Below are positions 1-8,800 of a DNA stretch of 64,000 nucleotides, one piece after another. Under the pieces are notes generated by a model, which saw nothing but the letters and a program-made list of their open reading frames with translations, was not told where the DNA came from and made no database searches. A program made the translations under genes and the position numbers. The stretch is from Xanthomonas hortorum pv. pelargonii (GTDB lineage Bacteria; Pseudomonadota; Gammaproteobacteria; Xanthomonadales; Xanthomonadaceae). The DNA lies in the NCBI RefSeq assembly GCF_024499015.1, contig NZ_CP098604.1, positions 806,001-870,000 on the forward strand, given 5' to 3'. Every line of letters begins with the position of its first letter. Position 1 is the first letter of the stretch.

Positions 1-206
1 GCAGGCGCACTGGCTGCGCCACGCAGCACATCGCCGCACAGCTGCCAACGTTCGTGGCAACCGGCCAGCTCGTCGTCGTGGGCCAGACGGCGCAACAAGA
101 AGCGCGACTCGTCGGCGTTCAATTCGCCATCCACCAGCGCAGACAGCTGCTGGCGATAGTGAAGCTCGAACTTGTCAGTGGTGGACATCACAGGGGTATG
201 GCTCAT
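1..206 (-). CDS. rseA: RseA-like sigma-E anti-sigma factor, N-terminal part
   Basis: This is the first 68 codons of a gene that runs off the left edge of the window. The translation starts MSHTPVMSTTDKFELHY and continues with a helical segment containing QLSALVDGELNADE and LLRRLAHDDELAG. That is the usual N-terminal sigma-binding domain of RseA, the inner-membrane anti-sigma factor that holds RpoE until envelope stress triggers its proteolysis. The ATG (206-204) overlaps the rpoE stop codon as ATGA, so the two are translationally coupled. A second in-frame ATG at 188 is possible. The membrane segment and periplasmic domain lie outside the window, so the call rests on the N-terminal domain and the position after rpoE. 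Confidence 0.85.
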   Translation of the reverse strand, partial: MSHTPVMSTTDKFELHYRQQLSALVDGELNADESRFLLRRLAHDDELAGCHERWQLCGDVLRGAASAP

Positions 207-823
207 ACGCGGTGTCGCTCACGGGTAGCGCTTTCGGTCTCCAGCAGAGGCCGCAGCTCGATGTCGATGGCCTCGCGCGCCCGGAAGATGCGCGAGCGCA
301 CCGTTCCGATCGGGCAATCCATTTTTCGCGCGATTTCGTCGTAGCTCAGCCCATCCACCTCGCGCAGGGTGATGGCCGACCGAAGTTCTTCCGGCAGGGC
401 TTGGACCGCACGCATCACCGTTTGTTCCAGCTCCTGTCGCATCAATTCGCGCTCCGGGGTGTCGGTGTCGCGCAAGCGTGTCGCCCCATCGAACTGCTCG
501 GCATCGCTGATCTCGATGTCGTCGGTGGGCGGACGGCGGTTGTGCGCAACCAGATGGTTCTTGGCAGTGTTCACGGCAATGCGGTGCAACCATGTATAGA
601 ACTGCGAATCGCCGCGGAAACTGTTGATCGCGCGGTAGGCGCGCACAAACGTATCCTGGGCCACATCCTGACATTCGCTCCAATCGGCGATGTAGCGCCC
701 GATCAACGCAACGATGCGGTGCTGGTATTTGCGCACCAGCACATCGAACGCTGCGCTCTCTCCGCGCTGCGCACGCCGGACCAGTTCCAGGTCCAGCTCC
801 TGAGGTGTATCGACTTCGGCCAT
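203..823 (-). CDS. rpoE: ECF RNA polymerase sigma factor RpoE (sigma-E)
   Basis: 206-residue extracytoplasmic-function sigma factor that directs RNA polymerase to envelope-stress promoters. Region 2 is seen in AFDVLVRKYQHRIVAL, DVAQDTFVRAYRAI and FYTWLHRIAVNTAKN (about residues 25-95). Region 4 is seen in LPEELRSAITLREVDGLSYDEIA and the following helix-turn-helix (about residues 140-190). The start at 823 is chosen because AGGAG lies 11 bases upstream and because a sigma-E type promoter sits at 863-890. An in-frame ATG at 874 would fall inside that promoter. The stop codon overlaps the start of rseA, giving the usual rpoE-rseA operon. Confidence 0.95.
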   Translation of the reverse strand: MAEVDTPQELDLELVRRAQRGESAAFDVLVRKYQHRIVALIGRYIADWSECQDVAQDTFVRAYRAINSFRGDSQFYTWLHRIAVNTAKNHLVAHNRRPPTDDIEISDAEQFDGATRLRDTDTPERELMRQELEQTVMRAVQALPEELRSAITLREVDGLSYDEIARKMDCPIGTVRSRIFRAREAIDIELRPLLETESATRERHRV

Positions 824-862
824 GTCGGGCCGCACTCCTGTCAGCCCACCGAAGTCGGGCAA

Positions 863-890
863 TGAGACCGCCATTGAAAAGAAAAGTTCA
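863..890 (-). promoter_or_regulatory. Sigma-E type promoter of rpoE
   Basis: On the minus strand TGAACTT (-35) and GTCTCA (-10) are separated by 15 bases. They match the sigma-E consensus core (GAACTT, then TCT-A). Transcription would begin near 857, leaving a leader of about 35 bases before the rpoE ATG at 823. This suggests that rpoE activates itself, as is usual in this family. The match was made by eye. Confidence 0.6.
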
Positions 891-1058
891 TACCGATCCG
901 TACGATCGTCACGCATCAGGGTAGCGGCACCGATGCGCCGCTGGCGACGCCTCGCACCAAGCGCACGCGGCCCTGTCGACAGGTATGGGTATTTGACGTG
1001 AAGGAAACAACCTCTGGATGATAACGATCTTTCCTTATATCTCCGGACGGCCAGACGC

Positions 1059-3140
1059 ATGCTTCCAGGTTTCGACGGGCTCCGATTCAGCCATTGGCAG
1101 GCCGACCTGCGCGAGGACGGCGTGGTCGTGCTCAGCCTTGATCGCCAAGGTGCACCGGTCAACGCGTTTTCGCAGGAGGTGCTGCTCGAACTGGGCGCGC
1201 TGATCGAACGACTGGCACTGGAGCCGCCCAAGGGCGTGGTGCTGCGCTCGGGCAAGGCCAACGGCTTCATCGCCGGCGCCGACCTCAAGGAATTTCAGGA
1301 ATTCGACCGCAAAGGCACCGTCAACGACGCGATCCAGCGCGGCCAGAGCGTGTTTCAGAAGCTGGCCGAACTGCCCTGCCCTACGGTCGCGGCGATCCAC
1401 GGCTTCTGCATGGGCGGCGGGACCGAGATTGCGCTGGCGTGCCGTTACCGCGTGGCGTCCGACGATGGCAGCACGCGCATCGGCCTGCCGGAAACCAAGC
1501 TCGGCATCTTTCCCGGCTGGGGCGGCAGCGCCCGCTTGCCGCGTTTGATCGGTGCGCCGGCAGCGATGGATTTGATGCTGACCGGCCGTACCGTGTCGGC
1601 CAAGGCCGCGCGCGCGATGGGCCTGATCGACAAGGTCGCTGCGCCTGCGGTGCTGGTCGATGTCGCCGCCGCACTGGCGCTCACCGGCAGCAAACGCCCG
1701 TTCAAACAACGCGCCACTGCGTGGGCCACCAACACCTTGCTTGCGCGCAAGCTGCTGGCGTCACAGATGCGCAAGCAGGTCGCACGCAAGGCGCGCAAGG
1801 AGCATTACCCGGCGCCGTACGCGCTGATCAACGTGTGGGAACGTGCCGGCGGCGGCGGCATCCAGGCTCGTCTGGCCGCCGAGCGCAAGGCGGTGGTGAA
1901 ACTCGCCAGCACACCGACCGCGCGCAATCTGATCCGCATCTTCTTCCTCACCGAGCGCTTGAAAGCACTGGGCGGCAAGGACGCTGGCACTGCGGCGCTG
2001 GCTCCTATCCGCCATGTACATGTGATCGGCGCCGGCGTGATGGGTGGCGATATCGCGGCCTGGGCGGCCTACAAGGGTTTCGAGGTCACGCTGCAGGATC
2101 GCGAGCAGCGCTTTATCGATACCGCGCTGACGCGCGGCGGCGAGTTGTTCGACAAGCGCGTGAAAGACGAGGCCAAGCGGCCGGCAGTGGCGGCGCGCCT
2201 GCGCGGCGATCTGGCCGGTGCGGGCGTGGCGCAGGCGGACCTGGTGATCGAAGCGATCATCGAAAATCCGCAGGCCAAGCGCGATCTGTATCAATCCATC
2301 GAGCCACAGCTCAAGCCCGATGCGTTGCTGACCACCAACACCTCGTCGATTCCGTTGACCGAGTTGCGTGGACACATCCAGCGTCCGGCGCAGTTCGCCG
2401 GCCTGCACTACTTCAATCCGGTGTCGATGATGCCGCTGGTGGAAATCGTGCAGCACGACGGCCTGGATCCGGCCAACGTCGCGCGCCTGGCCGCGTTCTG
2501 CAAGGCGCTGGACAAATTCCCGGTGCCGGTGGCCGGCACACCCGGTTTCCTGGTCAATCGCGTGCTGTTCCCGTATCTGCTCGAGGCGGCCACCGCGTAT
2601 GCCGAAGGCGTGCCGGGCCCGGTGCTGGACAAGACCGCAGTGAAGTTCGGCATGCCGATGGGACCGATCGAACTGATCGATACGGTGGGGCTGGATGTTG
2701 CCGCCGGCGTGGGCGCAGAGCTCGCGCCGTTCCTGCACCTGCCGATTCCTGCGGCGCTGGCCACCGTGGAGCCAGGCAAGCGCGGCAAGAAGGACGGCCA
2801 GGGGTTGTACAAGTGGGAGAACGGGCGCGCGGTCAAACCCGAGGTCGCCAGCGGCTACGCGGTACCGGCCGATCTTGAAGACCGCTTGATCCTGCCGCTG
2901 CTCAACGAAGCGGTCGCCTGCCTGCACGACGGCGTAGTGGCCGATGCGGATCTGCTCGATGCGGGCGTTATCTTTGGCACCGGCTTTGCCCCGTTCCGCG
3001 GCGGCCCGATCCAGCACATCCGCAGTGTCGGCGCCGACGCGCTACTGGAACGTTTGCAGGCACTGCATGCGCGTTACGGCGATCGTTTTGCGCCGCGCCC
3101 AGGTTGGGAGTCGCCGTTGTTGCGTGAAGCGGTGGCGTGA
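1059..3140 (+). CDS. fadJ: FadJ-like 3-hydroxyacyl-CoA dehydrogenase / enoyl-CoA hydratase
   Basis: 693-residue bifunctional enzyme of fatty acid beta-oxidation. It hydrates 2-enoyl-CoA and then oxidises the 3-hydroxyacyl-CoA with NAD. The N-terminal crotonase domain (about residues 1-190) has the oxyanion-hole segment SGKANGFIAGADLKEF and the segment HGFCMGGGTEIALACRYRV with two Glu-containing active-site loops. A Rossmann NAD-binding motif, HVIGAGVMGGDIAAWAA, begins near residue 321. The C-terminal dehydrogenase domain includes AGLHYFNPVSMMPLVEIV (catalytic His) and VNRVLFPYL. The length is near that of E. coli FadJ. The gene is alone, divergent from rpoE and convergent with the next receptor gene. 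There is no thiolase gene beside it, so it is not a fadBA pair. Confidence 0.88.
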   Translation: MLPGFDGLRFSHWQADLREDGVVVLSLDRQGAPVNAFSQEVLLELGALIERLALEPPKGVVLRSGKANGFIAGADLKEFQEFDRKGTVNDAIQRGQSVFQKLAELPCPTVAAIHGFCMGGGTEIALACRYRVASDDGSTRIGLPETKLGIFPGWGGSARLPRLIGAPAAMDLMLTGRTVSAKAARAMGLIDKVAAPAVLVDVAAALALTGSKRPFKQRATAWATNTLLARKLLASQMRKQVARKARKEHYPAPYALINVWERAGGGGIQARLAAERKAVVKLASTPTARNLIRIFFLTERLKALGGKDAGTAALAPIRHVHVIGAGVMGGDIAAWAAYKGFEVTLQDREQRFIDTALTRGGELFDKRVKDEAKRPAVAARLRGDLAGAGVAQADLVIEAIIENPQAKRDLYQSIEPQLKPDALLTTNTSSIPLTELRGHIQRPAQFAGLHYFNPVSMMPLVEIVQHDGLDPANVARLAAFCKALDKFPVPVAGTPGFLVNRVLFPYLLEAATAYAEGVPGPVLDKTAVKFGMPMGPIELIDTVGLDVAAGVGAELAPFLHLPIPAALATVEPGKRGKKDGQGLYKWENGRAVKPEVASGYAVPADLEDRLILPLLNEAVACLHDGVVADADLLDAGVIFGTGFAPFRGGPIQHIRSVGADALLERLQALHARYGDRFAPRPGWESPLLREAVA

Positions 3141-3255
3141 GATGTTGAGGGTGTCTGTTGCTGCAATCAGACGCTCAATCGAGAAGCAATTGGCGAATGA
3201 GATGATCTGAACATCGTTGCGCAGCAAGCCATCGACAGAGACGTTGCAAGCAACC

Positions 3256-3291
3256 AACAACAACGGCGAGCCAAGGCTCGCCGTTGTTGTT
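3256..3291. terminator. Bidirectional terminator between fadJ and the TonB receptor
   Basis: A perfect 17-base inverted repeat (arms 3256-3272 and 3275-3291) has GGCGAGCC/GGCTCGCC at its core and AAC/GTT triplets outside. The arms end in A- and T-rich sequence on both strands. It sits between two convergent genes, ending at 3140 (+) and 3311 (-), so it can stop transcription from both sides. Confidence 0.8.
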
Positions 3292-3310
3292 TACACAGTT
3301 GCAAATTGAC

Positions 3311-6163
3311 TCAGAAACGCAGGCCCACACTGGTGAAGACGTAGCGGCCAGCCTGGTCGTAGCCGCCGAGCGAGTTGCCGTTGTAGGTCAAGCTGCCACC
3401 CACCAGTGGCGGCTCCTTGTCTGCGATGTTGTTGACGCCCAGCGTCCAGGTCACGTAATCGCCCAACTGCATCGAACCGGAAAGGTCGAAATAGTTGTAG
3501 GCAGAGACCTTGTTGTCCTGATTGACCAGGCGCACGTCGGTGGTCCCCGGCGTGCCGTCGGTGTTCTGGTAGTCCAGCTCACCGATATAGCGCCAGCGCA
3601 GACTGACGGTGTAGCGATCGAAGTTGTAGCGCGTGCTCAGCACATGCCGCCACTCGGCACTGTTGCACGCTACGTTGACCACGCCCGCGCAGTCGTAGGT
3701 CACTTCCTGCACACCCGGAACCGGCTCGTATTCCTGCTTGAGGGCATAGCTACCCATCATCGAGGCGGTCAGGCGGCCCGGGCCGACACTCCATGCATAC
3801 GACGCAGTCAGATCGATACCCTGGAAGTGCAATGAGCCGAAATTGTCCTGGGAATTGAAGATCAGACCGGAGATGTCCGCATCGCTGCCGCGGAACAGAT
3901 CGCCTGTCGTGGCATTGCGGCGGACGCGGCTGCAGATATCCGCATTGCCGGTCACACCGCAGGCGGTCAGGATGTTGGATGAACCGATCGAACGGATCGC
4001 ATCGTCGATCTTGATGTCGTAGTAATCCACGCTCAGATCGAGCCCCTTGATCGGGCTGGCAGCAAAGCCGACGGTCCAGGTGTTGGCCGTTTCCGGCTGC
4101 AGTGAAGCATTACCGCCGCCGATTTCGTTGTACTGACCCGCCGGGTTTGCTGCAACGCGGCCGTACTGCGCCGCCGTCACGCCAGTGTTGGCGCACTGGG
4201 CCTGGGTAAATGTCGGATTGGCGCCAGCGCAGGGGTCGCTCCCGTTCCACAAATTGATTGTATTTTCGTTGTACAGCTCGGTGACGTTCGGAGCGCGGAT
4301 CGCACGGTTCCAGCCTGCACGCAGGTGGTATTTGCCATCGACAAACGTCGCACCCAGACCGGCCTTGTAAGTGCTGACGCCCCCGGAGATGTCGTAGTCC
4401 GAGTAGCGATAGCCAAGCTGCATGTCGAGGTTGTCCAGGCTACCTGCCTTCGCCAACAACGGCACCGCACCTTCCAGAAACAGTTCCTTGACGCTGATGT
4501 CGCCGGACACGTTGGAGGTGGGACCACCCAGACCGGTGAAGTTGCCGGTCTGCATATTGCTGTCGGCCACCCGCTTGAAGGTCTCGGTGCGGGTTTCCAC
4601 ACCACCGACCACGCTGATCGGGTTATCGCCGGCCCACGGCAGGCTATAGCCAAAGTTGCCGGTCACGTAGGCGTTGAACACGCGCATCGAGGTTTCGTAA
4701 TTGACGATACCCACGCCCTGCAGGGCTTCTGCCTCGGCTGCGGTGACGCTATCGTTCCACACGCTGTACGGAACGCAGCCGTCGAACGAGCCGGGCTGGC
4801 AGCCCAACAGTGCATCACGCACGCGGGTGGTCACGAAGTCGTTGATGTTCTCGGACTTGGTGGTGCTGCGGTTGTAGGTAAACGATGCGTCGTAGGACCA
4901 GTTGTCGTTGATATCGCCCTGCGCACCGCTGGTGATGCTGAAACTGTTGCTGTCCGAATTGGTGATACGCGGGCCACCTTCGACGTTGCGCTTGGCAACG
5001 TACACGGTGAACTCGTCATCGGTGATGCCGACATCGTTACACAGGCTGCCAAGCACCGAAGTGCCGCAATTGACATTGAGATCGGTAAAGAACGCACCCG
5101 ATGGCGCAATCTGCGTCGAACTCTTGCGGTTGACGAACAAGGTTTCGAGGTAGGGCTTGAAGTGCTCGTTCACTTCGTACTTGAAGCTGCTGCCGGCGGT
5201 ATAGCGCGTATCCGGGCGCTGGTAGTAATTCACCGGCGCAAAGTTGTAGAGATTCGGAGACGCCACCTGCGACCAGGTGCCGCCTGCGGAAGGCTGCACG
5301 TAGAACGCACCCGCAGACGGCGCGACGACGTAGAAGTTTGCCGGGTCGGCGGTGGCCGAACCACCGCAAGCGGTACCACGGTTGCTCAATGCGCACGCAG
5401 AGTAGTCGCGCTGCCCCTGCAGCAATGGATCGTTCTCGCGCCAGGTCGCCCATGCGGTGGCGTGACCGGATTCGCCGAAGCTGCCGCCGATGGCAAGGTC
5501 CACGTTACGGGAGATACCGTCGAAGCCGGAATTGCCGGTCGGATAATCGTATCCCGCATCATCCATCAGGCCGCGCATCAGCTTGTTGCCATTGTCGTGC
5601 TGGTAGGCGTTGTAGCCCATGTCGACGCTGACACCTTCGAACTCGTCGTCCAGCACGAAGTTGACCACACCGGCGACGGCATCCGAGCCGTACACCGCAG
5701 AGGCGCCACCGGTCAGGATGTCCACACGGCGCACCAATGACGCGGGAATGATGCTGATATCCGGGCTTTCGCCGATGCCCTTGGGAATGCGCCTGCCATT
5801 GACCAGGGTCAAGGTGCGCTGCGCACCGAGGCCGCGCAGATCGACCGTTGCATAGCCGGCCGACCCATTGTTGGCGAAGTTATCGAAGGTGGCAGCGAGT
5901 TGCGGATATTGATTGATCAGATCTTCGACCTTGGTCGAGCCGGAGTATTGGAATTCTTCCTTGTTGATTTCTGCCACCGGACTGGAGGCAGTCATTGTCT
6001 GGCTCTTGATGCGCGTGCCGGTGACATTGACCGTGTCCAGGCTCTTGGCATCCAACGACGGCTGCTCCTGTGCCATGACGGTTCCCGACAAGGCCAGCGC
6101 AGCAGCGCCAACCGTGAGCGATACCCTGATGGCATCGCGCAACTTGGTGGTCTTCAATCTCAT
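3311..6163 (-). CDS. TonB-dependent outer-membrane receptor
   Basis: 950-residue outer-membrane receptor that would import a ligand with energy from TonB/ExbBD. The start at 6163 is chosen because GGAGAG lies just upstream and the product then begins with a signal peptide, MRLKTTKLRDAIRV followed by an Ala-rich core ending in VMAQ. A TonB-box-like LDTVNVTG follows, then the plug domain (EEFQYSGSTKVEDLINQYPQ, VDLRGLGAQRTLTLVNGRR, VDILTGGASAVYGSDAVAGV, about residues 55-175) and a long beta-barrel. The barrel ends in the typical aromatic terminus YVFTSVGLRF. No ferric-siderophore hallmark is visible. Its neighbours are sulfotransferase and hydroxylase genes, not catabolic enzymes, so the substrate is unknown. 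A receptor for a modified peptide or glycan is only an inference. Confidence 0.92.
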   Translation of the reverse strand: MRLKTTKLRDAIRVSLTVGAAALALSGTVMAQEQPSLDAKSLDTVNVTGTRIKSQTMTASSPVAEINKEEFQYSGSTKVEDLINQYPQLAATFDNFANNGSAGYATVDLRGLGAQRTLTLVNGRRIPKGIGESPDISIIPASLVRRVDILTGGASAVYGSDAVAGVVNFVLDDEFEGVSVDMGYNAYQHDNGNKLMRGLMDDAGYDYPTGNSGFDGISRNVDLAIGGSFGESGHATAWATWRENDPLLQGQRDYSACALSNRGTACGGSATADPANFYVVAPSAGAFYVQPSAGGTWSQVASPNLYNFAPVNYYQRPDTRYTAGSSFKYEVNEHFKPYLETLFVNRKSSTQIAPSGAFFTDLNVNCGTSVLGSLCNDVGITDDEFTVYVAKRNVEGGPRITNSDSNSFSITSGAQGDINDNWSYDASFTYNRSTTKSENINDFVTTRVRDALLGCQPGSFDGCVPYSVWNDSVTAAEAEALQGVGIVNYETSMRVFNAYVTGNFGYSLPWAGDNPISVVGGVETRTETFKRVADSNMQTGNFTGLGGPTSNVSGDISVKELFLEGAVPLLAKAGSLDNLDMQLGYRYSDYDISGGVSTYKAGLGATFVDGKYHLRAGWNRAIRAPNVTELYNENTINLWNGSDPCAGANPTFTQAQCANTGVTAAQYGRVAANPAGQYNEIGGGNASLQPETANTWTVGFAASPIKGLDLSVDYYDIKIDDAIRSIGSSNILTACGVTGNADICSRVRRNATTGDLFRGSDADISGLIFNSQDNFGSLHFQGIDLTASYAWSVGPGRLTASMMGSYALKQEYEPVPGVQEVTYDCAGVVNVACNSAEWRHVLSTRYNFDRYTVSLRWRYIGELDYQNTDGTPGTTDVRLVNQDNKVSAYNYFDLSGSMQLGDYVTWTLGVNNIADKEPPLVGGSLTYNGNSLGGYDQAGRYVFTSVGLRF

Positions 6164-6563
6164 CTTTCTCTCCGAAAGTCCGAACGGGGGAAAGCAGCGC
6201 AATGCGTCGGCATCTGAAGTGATGCGAGCGCGGATCGACTGCGACATCGTTGGCGAACGCATTCAAATTGCACAGCCAAACTGGCAAACGGCCGGGCGAA
6301 GAGCGCTCCGAAAAACGTTGCCAACCCGATGTTAAGACGATGTTGACGAAAGTTAAAGCGCCATTCAGAAATGCTCTGAATAGGTGCGTTGAAGCCCCAA
6401 AAGAGTGCGCCCGTCACGGAAAAACTGCCTTGATGCACCTCCACGACCTGTAGAGGCTGGTCTCCGCAATCACGGTTTTGTCTATCCCACACAAGCTAGA
6501 GCTCGCTTGCGAGTGCCAGTTGGGCTTGTTGGTAATTGAGAGCGAATCCCGAAAATCTGAAAC
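6164..6563. other. Intergenic region upstream of the TonB receptor
   Basis: 400 bases without a gene. It should hold the receptor promoter (minus strand), but no convincing -35/-10 pair was found. A short hairpin, CTCGC/GCGAG at 6502-6513, lies about 50 bases after the sulfotransferase stop and could be a weak terminator. It lacks a T run in the minus direction. Confidence 0.4.
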
Positions 6564-8171
6564 TCAAGACACGCTCACACCCGCCGCTTGAAGCCGCTTC
6601 ATTAACGGAGCGAGCTCATTCAAATGCCGCCGAGAACTGTGCACCGACCGTTGATGGACCTCGCCACGCACCTGCGCAGCGCTGGCAGTGACAAACGCCA
6701 CGTCCTTAAATTCGGACGTATTTTCATTCGATGAAAGTCCGCACCACGTCAGCACCCGCGTGATCTGATGCTCGGTATCACGCACCAGATCTTCGTAATG
6801 CACATCGAGAATTTTCTCGGGCAGTACCGTGTGCCAGTGGCGCATGGTCTGCTGGTACGCGAGGTAATAGTCGCCAAGCTCATCGAGCGCGTATGAAAAC
6901 GGATACGCGTTATAGAACAGGGTCTTGTACATTGCATAGCACGTGTCCAGCGGATCGCGCACCAGATGGATGATGCGCGCTCGCGGCAGCGCGGTCGCAA
7001 TCATGCCGCAGTAAAGGTAATTGACCGGCATTTTGTCGATGAGTACCGGATGGTCATGCACCACTTCGCGAGCGCCGCGCAGATACTCTTTGCCGACTGC
7101 TGCGAAATCGATCTTCAGCGATGCCTGCGCCGCTGTCAGGCCGGGATTGCTCGCCATCACGCCAGAGGTGGCGCTTCCAAGAACTGCTCCGAAATCCATC
7201 AATTCGCCTGCAGAGCGCGCGCCGCCGCGTTGTATGAGCAGTCGTTCCAACAAGGTGGTGCCTGACCGCGGCAGGCCGACGATGAAGATCACACCCTCAC
7301 CGTCGTGACCCGGCCGCAACGTGCGTAGGGCATCCGCAGCATAGGCTTGGCGCACCGCAGCGATATGCGCACACTCGGCGGTCACGTCGTACTGCAAGGT
7401 CTTGCGCTTGCATGCCGCTGCTGCCGTCAACGTTTCGAAGGACTGTGCATGTTGCCCAAGATCTTCCAGTTCCTTGGCCAAGGCGTACAGGCCTGCGGCC
7501 CTGGCAGATGGCTCCGATAGCGTGGTTGCCAGCCGGTGACGCAGATCGTCCAGATGGTTGTGCTGCCCGGTCTGCCGCCGGAGCGTGGCGCGCAGGTACA
7601 GCGCATCGCCAGCATTTGGGGCCAGTTGCAACAGCCGCTCCACGGTGACCTCGGCGGCATCGAATTCGCCACCGAAGAACTGCATGGTCGCCAGGTCGTA
7701 CAGCAAGGAGGGCTGGTCCCCCAGCAGCGTCAGCGCATGCTGATACGCGTCACGGGCTGCGGCCACGTCCTGGCAGCCACTGTACAGCGCGCCGATCCGC
7801 CACCACGCGTTGCCATCCGCTGCTGCCAGCGCCTGCGCTTGACGCGCGACCAACGTCGCCTCACGGCGACGGCGCAGCTGTATCAGCAGGCTGGCATATT
7901 TGATCAATAAGGGAAGTGGCGACGATGCCACCGCTGCAGCGTTGGCGATGCACTCGGCTGCAGCGTGTGGATCACCGTTGGCCAACCGGGCTTCGCTTGC
8001 GAATTCGAGCAGGTGCGCGTTGTCAGGCTGGTCTGCGCAGGCGCGATCGGCCAGAGCAATTGCGTCGGCATAACGGCCTTGACGCAGCAATTGATATCCG
8101 TCGCGCAAGAGGGCGCGCAGTTGTGTCTCAGTCAATCCATTCTCCCTGTTTGGTGCACTGTGGCCGGTCAT
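6564..8171 (-). CDS. TPR-repeat sulfotransferase
   Basis: 535-residue protein with two parts. Residues about 15-250 are alpha-helical TPR-like repeats (for example RDGYQLLRQGRYADAIALAD and LAPNAGDALYLRATLRRQTG). The rest is a PAPS-dependent sulfotransferase. The 5'-phosphosulfate loop is FIVGLPRSGTTLLERLL (near residue 294) and the 3'-phosphate motif is ARIIHLVRDPLDTCYA (near residue 395). The family transfers sulfate from PAPS to hydroxyl groups; the acceptor here is unknown. No signal peptide is seen, so it should act in the cytoplasm. The start lies 4 bases after the stop of the VasI-like gene, so the two form an operon reading toward the TonB receptor. TPRs suggest that it holds a protein or peptide substrate; this is inference. 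Confidence 0.9.
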   Translation of the reverse strand: MTGHSAPNRENGLTETQLRALLRDGYQLLRQGRYADAIALADRACADQPDNAHLLEFASEARLANGDPHAAAECIANAAAVASSPLPLLIKYASLLIQLRRRREATLVARQAQALAAADGNAWWRIGALYSGCQDVAAARDAYQHALTLLGDQPSLLYDLATMQFFGGEFDAAEVTVERLLQLAPNAGDALYLRATLRRQTGQHNHLDDLRHRLATTLSEPSARAAGLYALAKELEDLGQHAQSFETLTAAAACKRKTLQYDVTAECAHIAAVRQAYAADALRTLRPGHDGEGVIFIVGLPRSGTTLLERLLIQRGGARSAGELMDFGAVLGSATSGVMASNPGLTAAQASLKIDFAAVGKEYLRGAREVVHDHPVLIDKMPVNYLYCGMIATALPRARIIHLVRDPLDTCYAMYKTLFYNAYPFSYALDELGDYYLAYQQTMRHWHTVLPEKILDVHYEDLVRDTEHQITRVLTWCGLSSNENTSEFKDVAFVTASAAQVRGEVHQRSVHSSRRHLNELAPLMKRLQAAGVSVS

Positions 8172-8175
8172 CCGG

Positions 8176-8634
8176 CTAGTCGATACGACGCGCGCGCAGC
8201 GTCACGCCGGCAGCGGTCACCAGCATGTAACTGCCCATTGCCGCCTTGCGAAGCACTATCACATCACCTTCGGCCAAATGGCCGCGGCTGCTTGCTTCTG
8301 TCAATGCCCAGCGCTGGTGCGTATCAAGAGACACCGTGCGGGTGCCATCTGCCTGATAGGTCACTGCAAGCACCGTTGCGCTCAGTTGTGCAGGCGACGA
8401 CCGTCTCGCCACAGCAGCAGCAGATACTTTATCTGCGCTATGGCCAAACTCGCGCACGCCCCTGCTGGCCTCTACGGCCCGCACGGCCTGCGCTGGCGGG
8501 AAGCTGGCGTCATAACAGGCCAGCCGCGGCAATGGCTCGAGTACCGACGCGCATCGATGCGTTGGAGCCTCCTGAGCCACCACAGCCCATGTGCAGCACA
8601 TGATTGCCAGCCCATACAATCTCCGCTTGTGCAT
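8176..8634 (-). CDS. Small exported protein resembling VasI
   Basis: 152 residues from the ATG at 8634 (an in-frame ATG at 8652 is also possible; neither has a strong ribosome site). A hydrophobic start, LYGLAIMCCTWAVVAQ, looks like a signal peptide. It is followed by HRCASVLEPLPRLACYDASF, a two-Cys motif typical of small VasI-like periplasmic proteins known beside type VI secretion genes. The remainder has a repeated-beta look (TVSLDTHQRWALTEA, YMLVTAAGVTLRARRID). No type VI genes are nearby, so the VasI relation is structural only. It is followed after 4 bases by the TPR-sulfotransferase, which makes it the first gene of that operon. Its function is unknown. Confidence 0.6.
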   Translation of the reverse strand: MHKRRLYGLAIMCCTWAVVAQEAPTHRCASVLEPLPRLACYDASFPPAQAVRAVEASRGVREFGHSADKVSAAAVARRSSPAQLSATVLAVTYQADGTRTVSLDTHQRWALTEASSRGHLAEGDVIVLRKAAMGSYMLVTAAGVTLRARRID

Positions 8635-8800
8635 TTGCGCATCTTCAATCATCGATTGCGCCTGAGCATACAAGGCAACCGGACGGCGGTGGAGAGACAG
8701 GCCGGCACTGTTTTGCCTGGCATCGATTGAACAGGCTGCGAGCGCCATCTAAGCTGCGGGTCTGAACTGACGCACCGCCGCCCGGGAATACGCCTTGAAC

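Noticed and set aside
4325..5740. 471-codon plus-strand frame within the first TonB receptor
   Set aside because: Antisense shadow without recognisable domains or ribosome site.
8176..8634. Type VI secretion component
   Set aside because: The two-Cys motif resembles VasI, but no other type VI gene is present in the window.
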